A stretch of DNA of 5,219 bases from Lachnospiraceae bacterium (GTDB lineage: Bacteria; Bacillota; Clostridia; Lachnospirales; Lachnospiraceae). The notes beneath the pieces were generated by a model. That model searched no databases and was not told the origin of the DNA. It was given only the letters and a program-made list of their open reading frames with translations. The stretch spans positions 1-5,219 of the forward strand of contig JAGDCQ010000162.1 of the NCBI GenBank assembly GCA_017958465.1, given 5' to 3'. The translations under genes and the position numbers were made by a program. Below are positions 5,091 through 5,219 of this stretch, in pieces (within the stretch, counting starts at the first letter, position 1; each line of letters begins with the position of its first letter).

Positions 5091-5219
5091 CAGAACGGGC
5101 CGGAATATACGGCGGCAGCCTGTATGATTTGGCGAAAGAGGAGAATCTTTCGGACTCCATTATGGAGCAGCTTGAAGACGTAAAACAGCTTTTCCGCGAA
5201 AACCCCGATTACATAAGGC
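5087..5219 (+). CDS. atpH: F-type ATP synthase subunit delta, N-terminal fragment (runs off window)
   Basis: Subunit delta caps the F1 head and joins it to the b stalk. Only 44 codons are present. The start MTERAGIYGGSLYDLAKEEN and the following helix-rich EQLEDVKQLFRENPDYIR match the N-terminal domain of the delta/OSCP family (a Y..AL..LA-like first helix, then a helix ending in a short ENP turn). AGGAG at 5075-5079 is 7 bases before the ATG, which overlaps the atpF stop. The position directly after atpF is the standard gene order. The C-terminal domain and the later F1 genes cannot be seen. Confidence 0.9.
   Translation, partial: MTERAGIYGGSLYDLAKEENLSDSIMEQLEDVKQLFRENPDYIR

Overview
The window is 5.2 kb of tightly packed, single-strand (+) bacterial chromosome with no mobile elements, RNA genes or CRISPR. 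It suggests an anaerobic Firmicute of class Clostridia, perhaps near Lachnospiraceae. The reasons are the secA-prfB pair followed by an F-type ATP synthase operon, strong AGGAGG ribosome binding sites, a SecA with a C-terminal zinc tail, and a c subunit with a sodium-type ion site. Family-level placement is inference from gene content and style, not from a search.

Layout: (1) 1-935, the 3' end of secA, running from the end of nucleotide-binding domain 2 to the zinc-binding tail. (2) 935-2056, prfB (release factor 2), whose start overlaps the secA stop by one base and which is read in one frame, without the +1 programmed frameshift common in this gene. (3) 2078-2596, a stand-alone CheW-domain protein with an acidic tail. 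(4) 2583-2930, an AtpZ-like two-helix membrane protein whose start lies inside the end of the CheW gene. (5) 2945-3409, AtpI-like protein. (6) 3406-4167 atpB (a), 4239-4511 atpE (c), 4560-5090 atpF (b), and 5087 to the window edge atpH (delta, N-terminus only). The rest of the operon (atpA, G, D, C) presumably follows.

The genes are separated by 71 bp or less and several overlap. I see no terminator or convincing promoter anywhere, so prfB, the CheW gene and the atp genes look like one co-transcribed run. The only sizeable gap (atpB-atpE, 71 bp) holds a GC-rich hairpin just upstream of a very strong ribosome binding site. Together with a distinct codon usage in atpE, this fits high expression of the multi-copy c subunit.

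The most notable points are the two-carboxylate, sodium-type ion site predicted in the c subunit (Glu31 plus Glu64, with Thr65, Thr66 and Tyr69), the frameshift-free prfB that keeps the Leu25-Asp26 junction, the CheW-like gene embedded between prfB and the ATP synthase operon with an out-of-phase overlap, and a six-codon reading frame that sits better under the Shine-Dalgarno sequence than atpB itself. None of these amounts to a clearly new system. The CheW/ATP synthase linkage is the least explained.
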